Below, in pieces: positions 43,605 to 56,900 of a stretch of DNA of 64,000 nt (positions within the stretch are counted from its first letter, which is position 1; each line of letters starts with the position of its first letter). The position numbers were made by a program, and so were the translations under genes. Below the pieces are notes generated by a model that was given only the letters and a program-made list of their open reading frames with translations, was not told the DNA's origin and ran no database searches. Where the stretch lies: the NCBI GenBank assembly GCA_963969495.1, contig OZ018321.1, forward strand, positions 128,022,937 through 128,086,936, given 5' to 3'. The DNA comes from Ceratothoa steindachneri (lineage: Eukaryota; Arthropoda; Malacostraca; Isopoda; Cymothoidae).

Positions 43605-44305
43605 CTAGTCTTTATTGTTTAGAAAATTTAAAACGCAAACTAATGAGAGCATCTCCCGTAGAAAGTGTGTGAGAATAGATCTGTAAAGTACTGAAGATAG
43701 AGAAAGCGAAACTATGTGAAGAGATAGAGCTGGAGATCTTCCTGCTGTCACTGGAGCCCCGATGGCACCGCAGTTATCTAGATAGCTGCAGCATGCTGAC
43801 CCATGCTGAATGTGACACCTTTTTGCGAGGGTCATAAAAATTTCCTCAAGTGCCACGCTAAATAGTTTGTGGAAGAATAATCCTTTGTGTCACCCTCATA
43901 CTATTTGAATCTTTCTACTGAGGGCAACCTAATGACGATTATGTGTGATTGTGTACTGAAGCGAGTATGTCAAAGTAGGTCTAACTCCTTGTTTCTGTAC
44001 TCCTACTAGTACTGAATCAAAAGCTTTTTCATACTCAAAAATGCTATAGAGAAGAATTTCGTCCTAGTTCGCTGAAGTATTTTTTTCAAAGCGGCTGAAC
44101 TCCATTATATGTATGTACTATAGCCATTTCTGAAATGACCTGTCTGGGCGGCTGATTACAGTCAAGCATTTCTGAGAGATTGATGGCGTGATTTTTGCAA
44201 ATATTTTGTATGTTGCTAATGAGAGAATTATGGACTTTTATCTGTTTCATTATCTCCCGTTGAAATTTGTGAAGAAGAAAATTAGAACTGCAATATTGTA
44301 CCATG
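43605..44305 (-). pseudogene. RTE-like reverse transcriptase fragment
   Basis: Minus strand: NQPPRQVISEMA near 44150, YSIFEYEKAFDSVLVG near 44000-44050 (the EYEKAFDS block with the catalytic Asp), QKQGVRPT, then HKLFSVALEEIFMTLAKR near 43800-43865, corresponding to the SPKLF block after the fingers. The group is judged from EYEKAFDSV and LFSVALEEIF, which are typical of RTE-like LINEs. The YADD box is not seen. Very short and decayed. Confidence 0.7.
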
Positions 44306-45173
44306 TCACAGGATCTTCATTTACCTAAATCAAAAAATAAAATGGAAAGACGTTTTTCTCCAGCGTTTGTATGACCAATTGTTACGCTACATTACTCAAC
44401 TATTAAATAATTTTTATGTTCTTTTTCGACTTTTCTAATAGTTTATTTTGTTTTGGATTATATTCCTCTGTTGCTCCTTTAATACTTTAATTTGTTCTCT
44501 GCCATTTTTTTTTTAGGTGCCGTTTCATTTGTTTAATGCTTTTGTAATGGCCAAAGATATTTTTTCACTAGGATTGACATATATGTTCTATGTATGTTGG
44601 TATCTAAGCCGTTTCTTAAATTTTACATACTGGATTCAATACACTGGTACTATCATAGCATTTTCCCTTCATCTATTATTTTTTCACTTTTGAAAAAGAT
44701 AAAACAGCATTTATCCCATCCTATAACAAAATCACCAACACTTTTGAACACCTTGGCTAATTTGTCTTTCATTTCAGCTAAGTTCCTCTTTTTCAGATCT
44801 TTTACAGTGCAACAACATTTTACATGTTTCTCGATTCCACACTCTGATAAAACACCCAGTGTTCCCCCAATATTCACGCTTAGCTTTCATATCCACATTA
44901 TACAAGTTGTCAAAGTCTTCTAGTCATTTACATTTAGCCTAACAATCGCAAATACTTTCACATTTTTATCTACGATTTTCACACATTTGTTATTCTCTTC
45001 GTTTCCTAAATTTCTCCCTCCTACCTTTCAAAATGCTTCATTGGCTGGTTTTTAAACTTAACAGTCACTCGTTTCCTGCTCTTTTATTTTATATGGAGTT
45101 ATCTGCAAGCCCATGACGTGCTTATCTACACTCTTAATCTTCTTTAAGTACGTTTCTTGTATCGCCTCTTTTT
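44306..45173. other. Unrecognised sequence
   Basis: The frames 44594-44923 plus and 44653-44877 minus overlap; neither has a recognised motif. Confidence 0.35.
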
Positions 45174-45235
45174 CGGAACAGGTCCAGTAACGAATTAGAC
45201 GTTCGAAACTATCACAAGGTAAAGGTTTAACTAAG

Positions 45236-45306
45236 ATTAGGTTAGGTTAGGTTAGATTAGGTTAGGTTAGGTTAAGTTAGGTTAAGTTAGGTTAGGTCAG
45301 GTTAGG
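45236..45306 (+). repeat. Interstitial TTAGG array
   Basis: About fourteen GGTTA units with single-base variants (GATTA, AAGTTA, GGTCA). TTAGG is the arthropod telomere repeat. Confidence 0.9.
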
Positions 45307-45593
45307 ACAGCCTCTTTGCCAAAATGAACATATTATGAAACTTTCATTAGCATCTTCGCGTTACGGTTTGGCCCAGTAATAAACGTCAGTGAAATTTCAG
45401 TGTTGAATTGCGAAAAGACACTTGGTTAGAAAAAAATCAAAATTATCTTTTAAGACAATCTTTTATTTCATTCACGCACGATGCAAGGGGTTTATAACTA
45501 CTGTGTTTTGTTAAAGAACTCAAAATGTCAACAAAAGATATAACTAATTGGAAAACTCTCTGAGAGAAGTTCGCGCCAGTTCCTTACTACAAA

Positions 45594-45684
45594 ACCTAAC
45601 CTAACCTAACCTAACCAAGCAACATAACCTAGCCTAACTTAACCTAACGTAACGTAACCTAACCCAACCTATCCTTAACAAACC
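45594..45684 (-). repeat. Interstitial TTAGG array, opposite orientation
   Basis: CCTAA units on the plus strand, more diverged than the left array (CCTAGC, CGTAACG, CCAACC variants). Confidence 0.88.
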
Positions 45685-45765
45685 TAACATAAACTACAGG
45701 TTGTACTCATACTACGAGCCTCAAACGCCATAGACTAACCTTAACCTCGCTGCGGGACCTGTTCC

Positions 45766-46570
45766 GTTAAAGACACCTGGCTTCCTCTCTACTGCACCTC
45801 ACAAATCATTATTTCATTATTTAGCATCCTATTTTCTGTTTTAAGATTTACCATACCCTCCCTACAAATTTTTACTACCCACTATTACTTCCTTAATCTT
45901 GGTCTACCTTTGATCTATTATAATGACTACACTTAATTCCTCCTTCCTGTACTCACAAACATGCTCACATACTCTCTCCTCGCTGCCTGATTCATTACCA
46001 TTTTACCTATTCTTTTTCACTAAGAGTATATCGATTGTACCCTTACAAACACTCTCTTTTCTTTGCCAAACTCGTATGTATTTATGTAAAAGTAAGCCTT
46101 TGTGCACAAAAAATGTGTTTGGTCATGGACCGCCCTTTTCGAATGTAACTTTTCAGTAAGCCACTTCTTACTTTTTCCTAGACATGAATGAGTTTGTTGC
46201 CAGTCTCCTTTCACACTAAGATGAAATGCTTATTATATGACTAGAGCGATCAAGCTTCATTAAAATCAACTTCTTTCTTCCCCTCACTTTTCTTTGAAGT
46301 GCACAAAATTGATTTCAAAATGAATATAATGCTATGCTGAAAATGTTTTTACGCCAATTATAAGTAAACCTTTGTTATTGGCCAACATATTTATCAAGAC
46401 AATTTGCGGGGGCCACTTTTTAATATATCTTTAGGTCAACTTCACTTACGTTTTTTTTGTGATTGGCTGATTGTGGGTTATAATAATTCTAACTTATGAT
46501 TAGGACTGCTTTAAAAGTGTGCGTGTGCGTGAGAATGGTGTAATATGCGAGTCTGTGGTATTATCAACAA
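45766..46570. other. Unrecognised sequence
   Basis: The frames 45923-46159 plus and 46020-46214 minus have no recognised motif. Confidence 0.35.
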
Positions 46571-46574
46571 GGGT

Positions 46575-46710
46575 GAAGTTTTAAGTATCTAGGATGCATT
46601 TTGTAAATGGTATTGGTATAGATGAAGCAGATTGCAACCGTAATATTCTCAATGGTATTTCTAGAGCTCCTATTGAAAGAGTTATGGCAAAGAAATGGCA
46701 AATGTGTTTT
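46575..46710 (+). pseudogene. RTE-like LINE C-terminal scrap
   Basis: With one extra T near 46580 the plus strand reads FKYLGCI, then in the next frame NGIGIDEADCNRNILNGISR. In RTE-like LINEs the block after the palm reads FKYLG followed by an acidic stretch and CRRKxxNG, which this matches. Too short to type further. Confidence 0.5.
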
Positions 46711-49510
46711 TAGATATTGATGTTTCCTTCCACTGATGATACGATTCTAGCATAAAGAACCTGCCCCAGGACGTGGATAAGAATATACCAGTTAAAACAA
46801 GATGAAGAATAGTCGTTGACTAACTTTCTGAAGATGACTTTAACCGAGTTAAAATGAAAATGCGTGACAAACTGACTTTTCTAATGATAAATGAAGGTGG
46901 TCTAGGTCAAAATTTATCCAAAACTTTGTTCGGTCTTCGGATGACTCTCAAAAACATAGCCGTGGTGGCATAAAACTGTAAACGTGGCCTTTAATTCACA
47001 ATTAATTATTCCCATTGATCACGAAGCAGTTAAAGAGTTGACAATTCAAGAGAGGTTATTGTCTGTTTGTAGCAGATGCAGCACGTCGTTTCATTGTAGC
47101 AGTCATAGATCCCTCAAGCGACTGTTTACTAGACTCATTCATGTCAAGCAGCATCAATCAAGAACGAAATCATGAAGGAGATGTTTGCTAAAATAAGCTC
47201 CGCATCACAGCCAATTATCACTCGCTGGGATAGTGGCCCCAAAGGTATATTTTATTATGGTAAAAATCTTTCCCGATTCATTACTGGAATCTTTAATGAT
47301 TGATAGGATCCTCGTTCGAAGAGCGAAAGAAAGCTTAAACTGCCCAGATCTACGAGATATCTTAAAATACAGAAGGACTGAAGGGATCGGTTTATATAAT
47401 AGGTAGGCTATTGGCACCCAATTGAAGGATTCAATAGGTCCAGCAAGAAACTCCACAAAATAGACCCGCGGTGGCCTTATTAAATCCTAACGCCCGGGAA
47501 ATACAAAAAATAAGAACATTGGGAAGAATTTATCTTTGAAGTCAGATACTTAATTCCCCATTGGTATAAACTGGTAACGCTTATAACTAGGTCCCCTATA
47601 GGACTACACACTTAATGAAGAACTGGTGACAAAAGTGGGATTGGGGGCATGTAGTACTGAAGAGGCTTCCAAATCTCTCTTTAATATAAACCACGGTAAT
47701 AACCCATTGTAAAATTTTAGATTATATAAATCAAAGGCTGAAGTAGAACGAATTGGGTCATATTATAGAGATCAATAGTGATGAAATATCTCCAGCACTA
47801 TATTACTTACTACAGAAATGTCAGCCTACCCCTTTATCTGTAGAATGATCTTTATTAATGCCTAATACAATACTAACCAGAGACAGAAATTTACAGTCAG
47901 TAAAAGATAGGAAATGTATCATTAAAATGTACAACTTTAACAATTGTTAAAATTTGATACGTTTTAACATTATTGCTGTTATTAGCATAATATTTTATTA
48001 CTATTCTTACAGTTTTTAGGTCAACTTTTTAAACAATGACAATTTTTTAGGTTAATTTTTTGGTCACTCTAAATATAACTAACAGAACTATTGCTATTTT
48101 GCACATCCTCAAAAAAGAGCAAATAAGTGGCAAATACCTCTACCAAATTATGTTTTATCCCTAATTTGACAAATATTTCACTTTTGAATGAAAATAAGTT
48201 TTGTTGTGAATTATTTTCTGTAAAATTCAACACGCATACAATATACTACTTTGTAATCTTAAAGTTAGTTAGAAAACTTTTTGCTTCGCTTCAACAATTC
48301 TATAACTTATGTAAGATAAAAAAAAATCGTTTCCAACATGTCTCCGGTAGCTCAAAAAAATAGCTTGATTCGTTTTTGGCTTTGTGCCTGGAACTCCAGT
48401 ATTTTGAGACGCTAAACGTGATCTGATTTTTCATCATAGTTACTAAAAAGGTTTCTTTGGTATTATTTACACACATGAAAGCGGAGTAATAATTAAAGTA
48501 TTATTTAAAATTACTTAGCTGGTATTTGGTGGCTGGACGTAAAATCATTATTCAATAATACTTTTGTTTTGACAAAATTTACAGAATTTATAATAGACAC
48601 ATAATTTGTACTCAATGTACTTGCATTTAATACTAGTGGAATTAGTGCGACTGGTAGTAAATGAACTGTTTTAATTTGGTCTCAAACGGGAAACAAATCA
48701 GTTTTAATTGTTTCATCAAAATTTAAAATGACATTAGATGTCCAAACTTTGAGAATAAATTTAGGTTCCTGCGAATTTTCTCAAAATTTTCTTTTATATA
48801 GGATTTTTTTCCATGATCAAATCTTTGGTAATTATCTATGTTAGTTACTGATGAAGAAATATACACTTTTTAAATCTTAATAAAGAAAAAGCAATAGCAA
48901 ATATTTTATGATAATAAAAACATTCACGCGTACTAAAGAAAATCATGCTTCCCTGTTTTTTTTCCATATCTATCGCTGAAAAAGCCAATTATAATTAGTG
49001 CTAACTTGGAATACAGGGGATAATTTACGCAATTTAAAACCACGACCATTTAGAACCATTTGTTATTATGTCTCAAGTTTGTGTTGGTTGTTCACTTTCG
49101 TTCGTAAATTCAGACATATTTTATCCGATACACAAATTCCTTATCCTCTTTGGCTATGCATACACTAATAAAAGTGAATTATATGTTCGATTGGCGGTAG
49201 TGATTTGGAAGTTAACATAAACCTAGCTTTCCGCTGAGACAAAACTAGTATAACTCATCGCAACAAAAGGTTTAAAAAAATCTATGCCACTTGTATAGGT
49301 CTGCTTTCCACGGACCCTCTTTTGAAAACGCTAGAATAAATCAAATTAAAGTGATTCATTTTGTACGTTGGTTTATATTTAACAGAACCACCCAACAAGA
49401 AATCGGTAAACAAGTTATCACATAAAACAGTTGTCGACTGGTGTAGTTTTGCCCGGGTGATTGACATCCATTATTGCAAACCTAACATAAACTAACGTAC
49501 CTTGTCATAA
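46711..49510. other. AT-rich sequence, nothing recognised with confidence
   Basis: The stretch 46980-47940 carries several plus-strand open segments (VAFNSQLIIPIDHEAVKEL; KVGLGACSTEEASKSLFNI; SKAEVERIGSYYRDQ) that look like a decayed coding region of unknown type. The remainder shows only short frames. Confidence 0.3.
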
Positions 49511-49513
49511 AAA

Positions 49514-49530
49514 GGTTAGGTTAGGTTAGC
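49514..49530 (+). repeat. Short TTAGG run
   Basis: AGGTTAGGTTAGGTTAG, three units, isolated. Confidence 0.8.
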
Positions 49531-50930
49531 GATTTATGATCATCGTTGTCTCCGAAAATCGCTTAATTTCGCCGAAAATTGCTTACTTTTCGCGGTAGCT
49601 GTGCTCACATAAATGTTAAGCAAACTCAAAAGTGAGCCATTTGCGGCGACAATGAACATTATATTCGTGTTTCTGATCCCTAAAACAGTGAGAAAAATAC
49701 ATTTTATGGCCAAGAAATCGTGGTGGGGATGTTCTGGAAATTTACCACGTAAATCTTGTTTTCTACTCTACGAATAAAAAAACAAAAACAATAGGACTCA
49801 ATAATATAATCAATATACAGTGACATAAAAAACTCATTTAATCTATAAAATTCTACAAAATTTTACGAGATAATTTTGTCGCCCAAATTCACCCGCATTA
49901 GTATTGTAATTTTTCCCCAGAAGTTACAGCAAATGATTTATTTTACTATGTTTTTAATATTCTTAAATCATATAATTTCTTTCTATTGCTTTTTATATAA
50001 ATACCACTTAAAAAGTGTCATTTCTCCATCCGTAACTAATATAGACCATTACCAAATCTTCTTCATTTGCTTAAAAATATTTATTACCCATTGGAAGGAA
50101 TCTGAAAATACTTTCAAGGCCCAAATCCTTTTTCTAGACAACACTATGAAAGAGTAAATTCAAAATAACACCGAGTATCAGGTCTGCGAAAACTTCATTT
50201 AAAACGGCTCTTCAAGAGTAAAAGGTCTCATAGAGTGCTAATGTGACTATATTAGTGATCAATGACAAACACAAGGAAAACCATATTTAATAATCTAAAG
50301 AGATACACTTCAGGGAAAGAAGGAATTATAGAATACAAGTCGATCGAGAAAGTGATCTTTTGACATATGATGTATCATTGAGCACTACTTTTACTGGAAT
50401 AGTGATCTCTGATAGTTATAAAGGAAAAAAAAATGGGAATTCTGATGATTTATAATAAAGGTGTTGAAAATGGAGATTATTTTGATGTTGAAAATGATAG
50501 AAGGGGATTAAAAAACGATGTGACTTCAGGGAAAATAAGACTTTCTTGCAAAACTATTAGAGGAGTTACCAACTCAAACAGCTGAGAACAAGACGCACGA
50601 AGCCATCGACTCAAACGCAAACAAGGGTCAATTTCACCAGACAGGCAAATACACTCAAGCAACACTGCAAACATCAATAACAGAACTCTTGACCTCTCAC
50701 ACATTCAACAAACAACTGCATTCACACCTAATAATCCAAAACATAACAAGAAAATTTACCACAGAAATGGTATGCGAGGTTATACAACAGGAAAAATGCC
50801 CCCTCCCCCGTCCCTAGATCTGACAACATATCAAGCCTTCACCAAAAATACTTTATTTGAAATGGTATTTCCCACAAATCTAATCTAAATGTATAGAAAT
50901 CTGCTCACATACTCGTACATAATAACTAAT
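49531..50930. other. AT-rich sequence, nothing recognised
   Basis: The frame 49876-50157 plus is AT-driven and without motif. Confidence 0.4.
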
Positions 50931-50934
50931 CACA

Positions 50935-51230
50935 CGCTTTTCAAACCACTACCAACCTTGCAACAAGCCGCTCAATCTCCCTAGTGTACAGTCTCTCCAA
51001 AATCATGGAACGTCTATTACTAAGAAAAATATACCCATATCTTAAACACACTATACTCAACAACAACTGTACTTACAATCTGACCCACCCCATACAAAAA
51101 AGGCTTAACCCTGCCCTCCCGAAGGACATTATTGACAACAATCGACATAATCAAAGCCTTCGACACGGTATCAGGCCATATCCTCATGATCAAAATACTA
51201 AAATCCACAATTAACTCTAACTATTAAATC
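50935..51230 (+). pseudogene. LINE reverse transcriptase scrap
   Basis: Plus-strand reading gives SLSKIMERLLLRKIYPYLKH (RT motif 2 region after the RPISLL-type block) and, in a second frame, TIDIIKAFDTVSGHILMIKI, which carries the catalytic Asp of the DxxKAFDxV block. The spacing of the two fits a LINE RT. Group uncertain. Confidence 0.7.
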
Positions 51231-51639
51231 TATGTTCCAATTTTTGCACAGCGAAACAAGCACAACTATTTAATTTACAGCGGTAAGCTTTCACGGATAC
51301 ACAACTGCTATTTTTCTTGTGATATTTACAACTTCTCTCGGGTGAACTATACCCTAGGTAAAGGCGGAAGTGAAAAACGGAGGTTGAAAAGAACACGTAT
51401 ATTTTTTTCGCAAAACCCCGTTTAAGTGAATACAATTTGGATCGCAGCTATGTTCAAAGACAACTAATGTGCCATGTATGAAAACAAAATAAGTGCCAGT
51501 GCCATATGGGATTAGTCGAATAAAAAAGCAGAAGAATTACCAGAACAGTCCACACAAATATTAAGGTAGAATGACATTGGATAATTTTTCCTCCTTTCTT
51601 CACTTTAATTTTTCTCAACCTATAAAAAACTACATACGA
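51231..51639. other. Unrecognised sequence
   Basis: A minus-strand frame at 51217-51435 lacks motifs. Confidence 0.35.
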
Positions 51640-52740
51640 GCGTCTTCAGACACATGGATGACATATCAACATGACAGGGGACACGTTGCGAATAAGTCTG
51701 CGGACCATTCCCAAAAGGTCAAAACCTGACCGCGGGGATGTCTTCGCAAAAGTGTACGGCGAACTCAAAATCGCATTAGTAAAGGCTGATTTGACACGCC
51801 TTGTGGCTGTACTGCAATATGCCAGAGTGGAGTAGACGTTGAACTCCTGGTCTCATCCAAGGCCATTCAATCTCTAAAGCGTCTCAATCTAGCGCCCAAA
51901 ATCCCATTTCAGATGCATGCTCATAGGAACTTAATTTACAAATTGCACGAAAATGCATCAATTGCAACGAGGAACATGGAGCTATGGCTATACCATTTCT
52001 AATGAAGAAGGAGGACATATAAAGAAACAACTCCGAAAGAAAGTAGAGCAAGTAATCCCCAAGCCGACAGAGAGTGAGATCTTCCTTAACATCCAAGGAA
52101 CATCGCTACAGGTATCTTGAGAGGAAGATAAATCTAAAGATATTCACGTCGGAAAAAGCTCCCTCCCCTGTCGTAAAGACAAAAGAGATATCAGTGTAGG
52201 AATAAGAAATGGTTAATACGAATGGGAATATAGCGGAGACATCCCTGAAAAGCTTGGTTGAAGAAGCCCTCCTTCACGAAATGATTTGGTTCAACTCAGA
52301 CGCATTCATCATGATCACAACAACGGAACTACAAAAGAAGCGCTCAGGGAAATTCAAAACAGCCCCCATCCAGCCCTTCCATGCCGTTAAAAGACAAAAA
52401 GAGCAGCTAATCATAAAAAAACATGGAGAGATTAACTAAAGACTTGAAAATCCTACTTATGATCGTTGACGGAAAGGACAAAAACACAAGACATATTATA
52501 ACATCATCAGATTTTATGACCCCGACCTTTTATTAATTTCGGAACTCGTAATTAAAACGACACAAAGCAAAATGAAAATCTTCACAGACAACGTACTAAC
52601 GACAAATCACGCTTCGACGATGCTGCTATTGCAGTGAGAAGAAAAATTGGTCTCACTTGAGGAAGCATATCTGATCACAGAGGTCCAAACCACACTGGGG
52701 TCCCTGGTTGTTTCCATAGGATACCACCCCTAAATAATAT
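51640..52740 (+). pseudogene. LINE family A remnant: ORF1 and endonuclease start
   Basis: Plus strand. ORF1 traces: a knuckle KCINCNEEHGAMAI at 51951-51992, equivalent to KCVNCGGSHRTMAM of LINE A, followed by the C-terminal region with SLVEEALLHEMIWFNSD in the 52209-52439 frame. Endonuclease traces: DLKILLMIVDGK at 52441-52476 (LINE A has LKILQLNVNGWK), ISELVIKTTQSKMKIFTDN near 52540-52590, DAAIAVRRKI near 52620-52650, and VQTTLGSLVVSIGYHP near 52680-52730 (compare IIIATGYQPP). Ends near 52740. Confidence 0.75.
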
Positions 52741-53645
52741 GCCATCTGTTAACAATTAATTAATGCAAAACATAGCAAATACTTGTAATTAACACTAAGT
52801 TGATAGTCAATAATCAATGTATCAATGCAAAACGAAATACTTGTAAATAATGCAAATGAAATCGCTCTGTTCACACGCTAAACAGACAAACGGTCACACA
52901 TATTAAGAAACAGATGCGAGCTGACGGTTTGGCTGCAGAGATAACAAATTCATTTGGAACAGCTGTGCACACAGAGTAATGAGTCTGTTAGAGAGAGAGA
53001 GAGAGAGAGAGAGAGAGCGTTTGACCCATCAGCCATTGACATGGACCCGTGGAAGACGGAATCTTATTTTGCTACGGATATCGGCCTAATAAAGATCGAC
53101 CAGATTTCCTAATTCAAACACTCTCGAGCTGTACACATGCCTACATTAATACATGCACATACCCTCTGATCAGATAAGTTCATCCCATCTTTTGGATTGG
53201 AGAAACGGAGCCACGGCCATAATTTTTAGTTAGAATAAAAGTGCTTGCAAAAACATACAAGGACAGCCAGACAGAGAGAGAAATATCAAGAAGCACAGAG
53301 TCTATTAACACCGATAGTCATTTACAATCAATGACGTAAATTCCTGTCTTTCGTATGATTCACTTATAAGAGGTATATCTATTTTTCTCTAAATTTATCC
53401 ATTTTTTCAAATATTAAATCATTAAATTAGAAAATTTTATATAGTTTATATAGAGTTCACTATACATAATTAGTTTGATTTTGTTTTTTAAGCTAAATTT
53501 TAAATTTCTTTAGACCTTGATTTAAGATTTTGGCCATTTAACTCCAGTTTATCATTTTAGCCTGAATATGGATTAAGTTATCCTAAATGTTCACAATAAA
53601 TAAAGATGTCTTTAATGGTAATATGCTTTATACTACAATTAAATA
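52741..53645. other. AT-rich sequence with (AG)n at 52990-53017
   Basis: About fourteen GA dinucleotides at 52990-53017. Nothing else recognised. Confidence 0.6.
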
Positions 53646-54580
53646 CAAGGGGCGGTCAATAAGTTTTTCGAATCGGTAGGGCAAAACAGAGAAGGGGGAT
53701 GGCTGTTTGTGGGGGTGTTAGGACAAGTTATGACAAGTCAGGACCTGCAGCCGCACGCTCCTACCTCGTCTATTTAAGAAGCAGTAGCTGATCGCAGATC
53801 GCCAGTCCCAAATTTTTCAACAATGGAGAAGGTTGAGCACCGCGCAGTGATCAAATTTTTGACCAAGGAAGGCAAGAATGCAAAAGAAATCCATGAACGC
53901 ATGGTTACCGTGTACACCGACACCGCACCTTACTATGCAACCATTGCTCGCTGGAATAGGGAGTTCCGCCATGGTCGTGAGTCCCTTGAAGATAACGTCC
54001 GTCCAGGACGCCCGTCAGATGTGACGAACGAGGACAATGTGGCCTGTGTGGAGAGGATGATCCTCGAAAATCGACAGGTGAAGGTCGAAGAAATCGAACG
54101 AGAACTTGGAATATCACATGGAAGTGTTATCAACATCATCCACGACAATTTGGTCATGACCAAGGTCTCTGCCCTCTGGGTCCCTAGAAACCTCACGAAC
54201 ATCACGCCCCATGATCGACTTCAACTTCGTGAAAGTCCACAAGGCCAGAGTTGCACAAGCTGCCCTGCGCGAGTGCGGATTCGCGGGGCTCAACCATTCC
54301 CCCTACACTCCAGATCTGGCCCCTAGCGACTACTTTTTATTCCACCAACTCAAGTCTGCACTGCGTGGACGCCGAGGGACGATGAAGATGTCCAGCTCGC
54401 CGTCCAGGAGTGGATTGAACAGCAGTCGGGAGATTTCTGGTTGTCGGGAATTCAAAGCCTCAGGGACAAGTGGCGCAAGTGCATTAAAGTCGAGGGTAGT
54501 TATATTGAAAAATAATAAAATACTTTTCCTCATATCTCGTTTCCTTATATCCGAATTGGAAAACTTATTGACCGCCCCTC

Positions 54581-54581
<1 letters not shown>
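53646..54581 (+). mobile_element. mariner element, internally deleted (936 bp)
   Basis: Terminal inverted repeats of 31 bp match at 27 positions: 53646-53676 (starts CAAGGGGCGGTCAATAAG) and 54551-54581 (reverse complement starts CGAGGGGCGGTCAATAAG). TA dinucleotides flank both sides (53644-53645 and 54582-54583). Full-length mariners are about 1.3 kb, so roughly 350-400 bp are missing. Transposase remains are described separately. It has landed in or beside (TA)n. Confidence 0.95.
53823..54515 (+). pseudogene. mariner transposase, catalytic core deleted
   Basis: Starts at the ATG at 53823. The first 125 or so residues are open and hold the two helix-turn-helix regions that bind the inverted repeats: AVIKFLTKEGKNAKEIHERM, then TIARWNREFRHGRESLED, GRPSDVT and ELGISHGSVINIIHDNL, ending SALWVPRNLT. 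Near 54235 the frame changes and the next recognisable block is HKARVAQAALRECGF, then SPYTPDLAPSDYFLFHQLKS, which carries the third catalytic Asp. The segment with the first two Asp residues is gone. The C-terminal tail reads WIEQQSGDFW and RDKWRKCIKVEGSYIEK in further frames. Confidence 0.95.
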
Positions 54582-54676
<95 letters not shown>

Positions 54677-54677
54677 A
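54582..54677. repeat. (TA)n followed by (GT)n microsatellite
   Basis: TA repeats to 54661, then GTGTGTGTGTGTGT. It starts at the mariner right end. Confidence 0.97.
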
Positions 54678-55864
<1,187 letters not shown>

Positions 55865-56900
55865 GGAAAATTTGGGTTTGTTTTCATGACATGTTCTGTC
55901 CATCCTACTCGATGAACCTGACTGTGGCCTCGATGACATGCTATATATGTCCCTGAAAGCCTTGGTAATCCTGGCTTTCAGCTCGTTATTCGTGTTGTAG
56001 CTGGATTTTTTGGTCTCTCGTCCCACTGCGCCCACACAAAGATGTCGAATGGGTTTCAGTCATTCAAGTTGGGAGTCTAAATTTCAGGTTCTGTGCAATC
56101 GAAGAAATTCTCCAACAGCCAGGCCTGGGTCTCTCAGCTGATGTAGCAGGGCGCAGAGCCTTGCTGCCACAGGTAAGGCCTTCCTGCAGCTACCCATTCG
56201 AGCCAGAGCGCTTCACTACATCGCTCATAACAAAGATGTTGCTGTCGGTGTTCAGCTTGAGGCCTTAATAGAAGAAGTGGGGTGACATGACGTCACTTTC
56301 ACTTCTGAAGACAGCGAAGAACATGATTGCCGCTCTGGAACTTTCACCTGCACGTCTTTGGATGCAACAGCGAGACACCTGTTATTCTGGGAGTTGATCT
56401 TCTGATCTTGACAGAAATTCATCTCGTCTGAGAAGAACCACACCATGTCTGGCTCCATTGGGTGTTTAGACTTGTTGATCACTATTTTGATGCGCTTGAG
56501 TCGCTTCTCCTGTATCACATTGCACAGAAATCGACCCTTCCTCATCTTGTATGAATTCTAGCGAATGTCCTTTCGCACAACAAGACTGATGAGCTATTCA
56601 TTCCCACCTTTTACCCCTGCAATGGTAGGCATCGATTTCTTGTGATCACTGTTAATGATCTTCTGGATTACAGCGATGAATTGCAGCGTACTGGTGACGG
56701 CAAATCGTCGAACATGGGTTTTCCTATCTGTTGTCGCCTCGTAGAGAAGAGCTAGATCTCCCCTCTCACCTTTTCCACCATCCTTCTGCTGAGGTTTAGG
56801 AAGTCTGAACTCTCCTTGTTTGTCCTTCCAGCACAGATTTCAAGTAGGATTAAATGTCTTTTCCACAATTCTTTTGTGGGTAGGGGGAGAATTTTCCATA
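55865..56900 (-). pseudogene. Tc1-like transposase, decayed
   Basis: Minus strand: start MENSPPTHKRIVEKTF near 56897, an N-terminal region ending KDIR-NSYKMRKGRFL, IQEKRLKRIKIVINKSKHPM, MVWFFSDEMNFCQDQK (first Asp), AVASKDVQVKVPE, then WQQGSAP near 56170, where the family has WQQDSAP, so the second catalytic Asp is Gly. The end reads NPFDIFVW, GRETKKSSYNTNNELKARIT and KAFRDIY near 55930-56030. The first acidic block FFSDE resembles FFFDE of the remnant at 38960-40015. Several stops (near 56060-56130 and 56560-56610) break the frame. Confidence 0.85.

Larger units (their letters stand above)
45174..45765. mobile_element. Foldback/MITE-like element carrying opposed TTAGG arrays
   Basis: Ends in a perfect 12-bp inverted repeat, CGGAACAGGTCC (45174-45185) and GGACCTGTTCCG (45754-45765), extending imperfectly to about 19 bp. 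Inside, a TTAGG-type array (45236-45306) and a CCTAA-type array (45594-45684) face each other as a second inverted repeat. No coding capacity. No target duplication was found, so whether it moves as a unit is inference. Confidence 0.6.
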
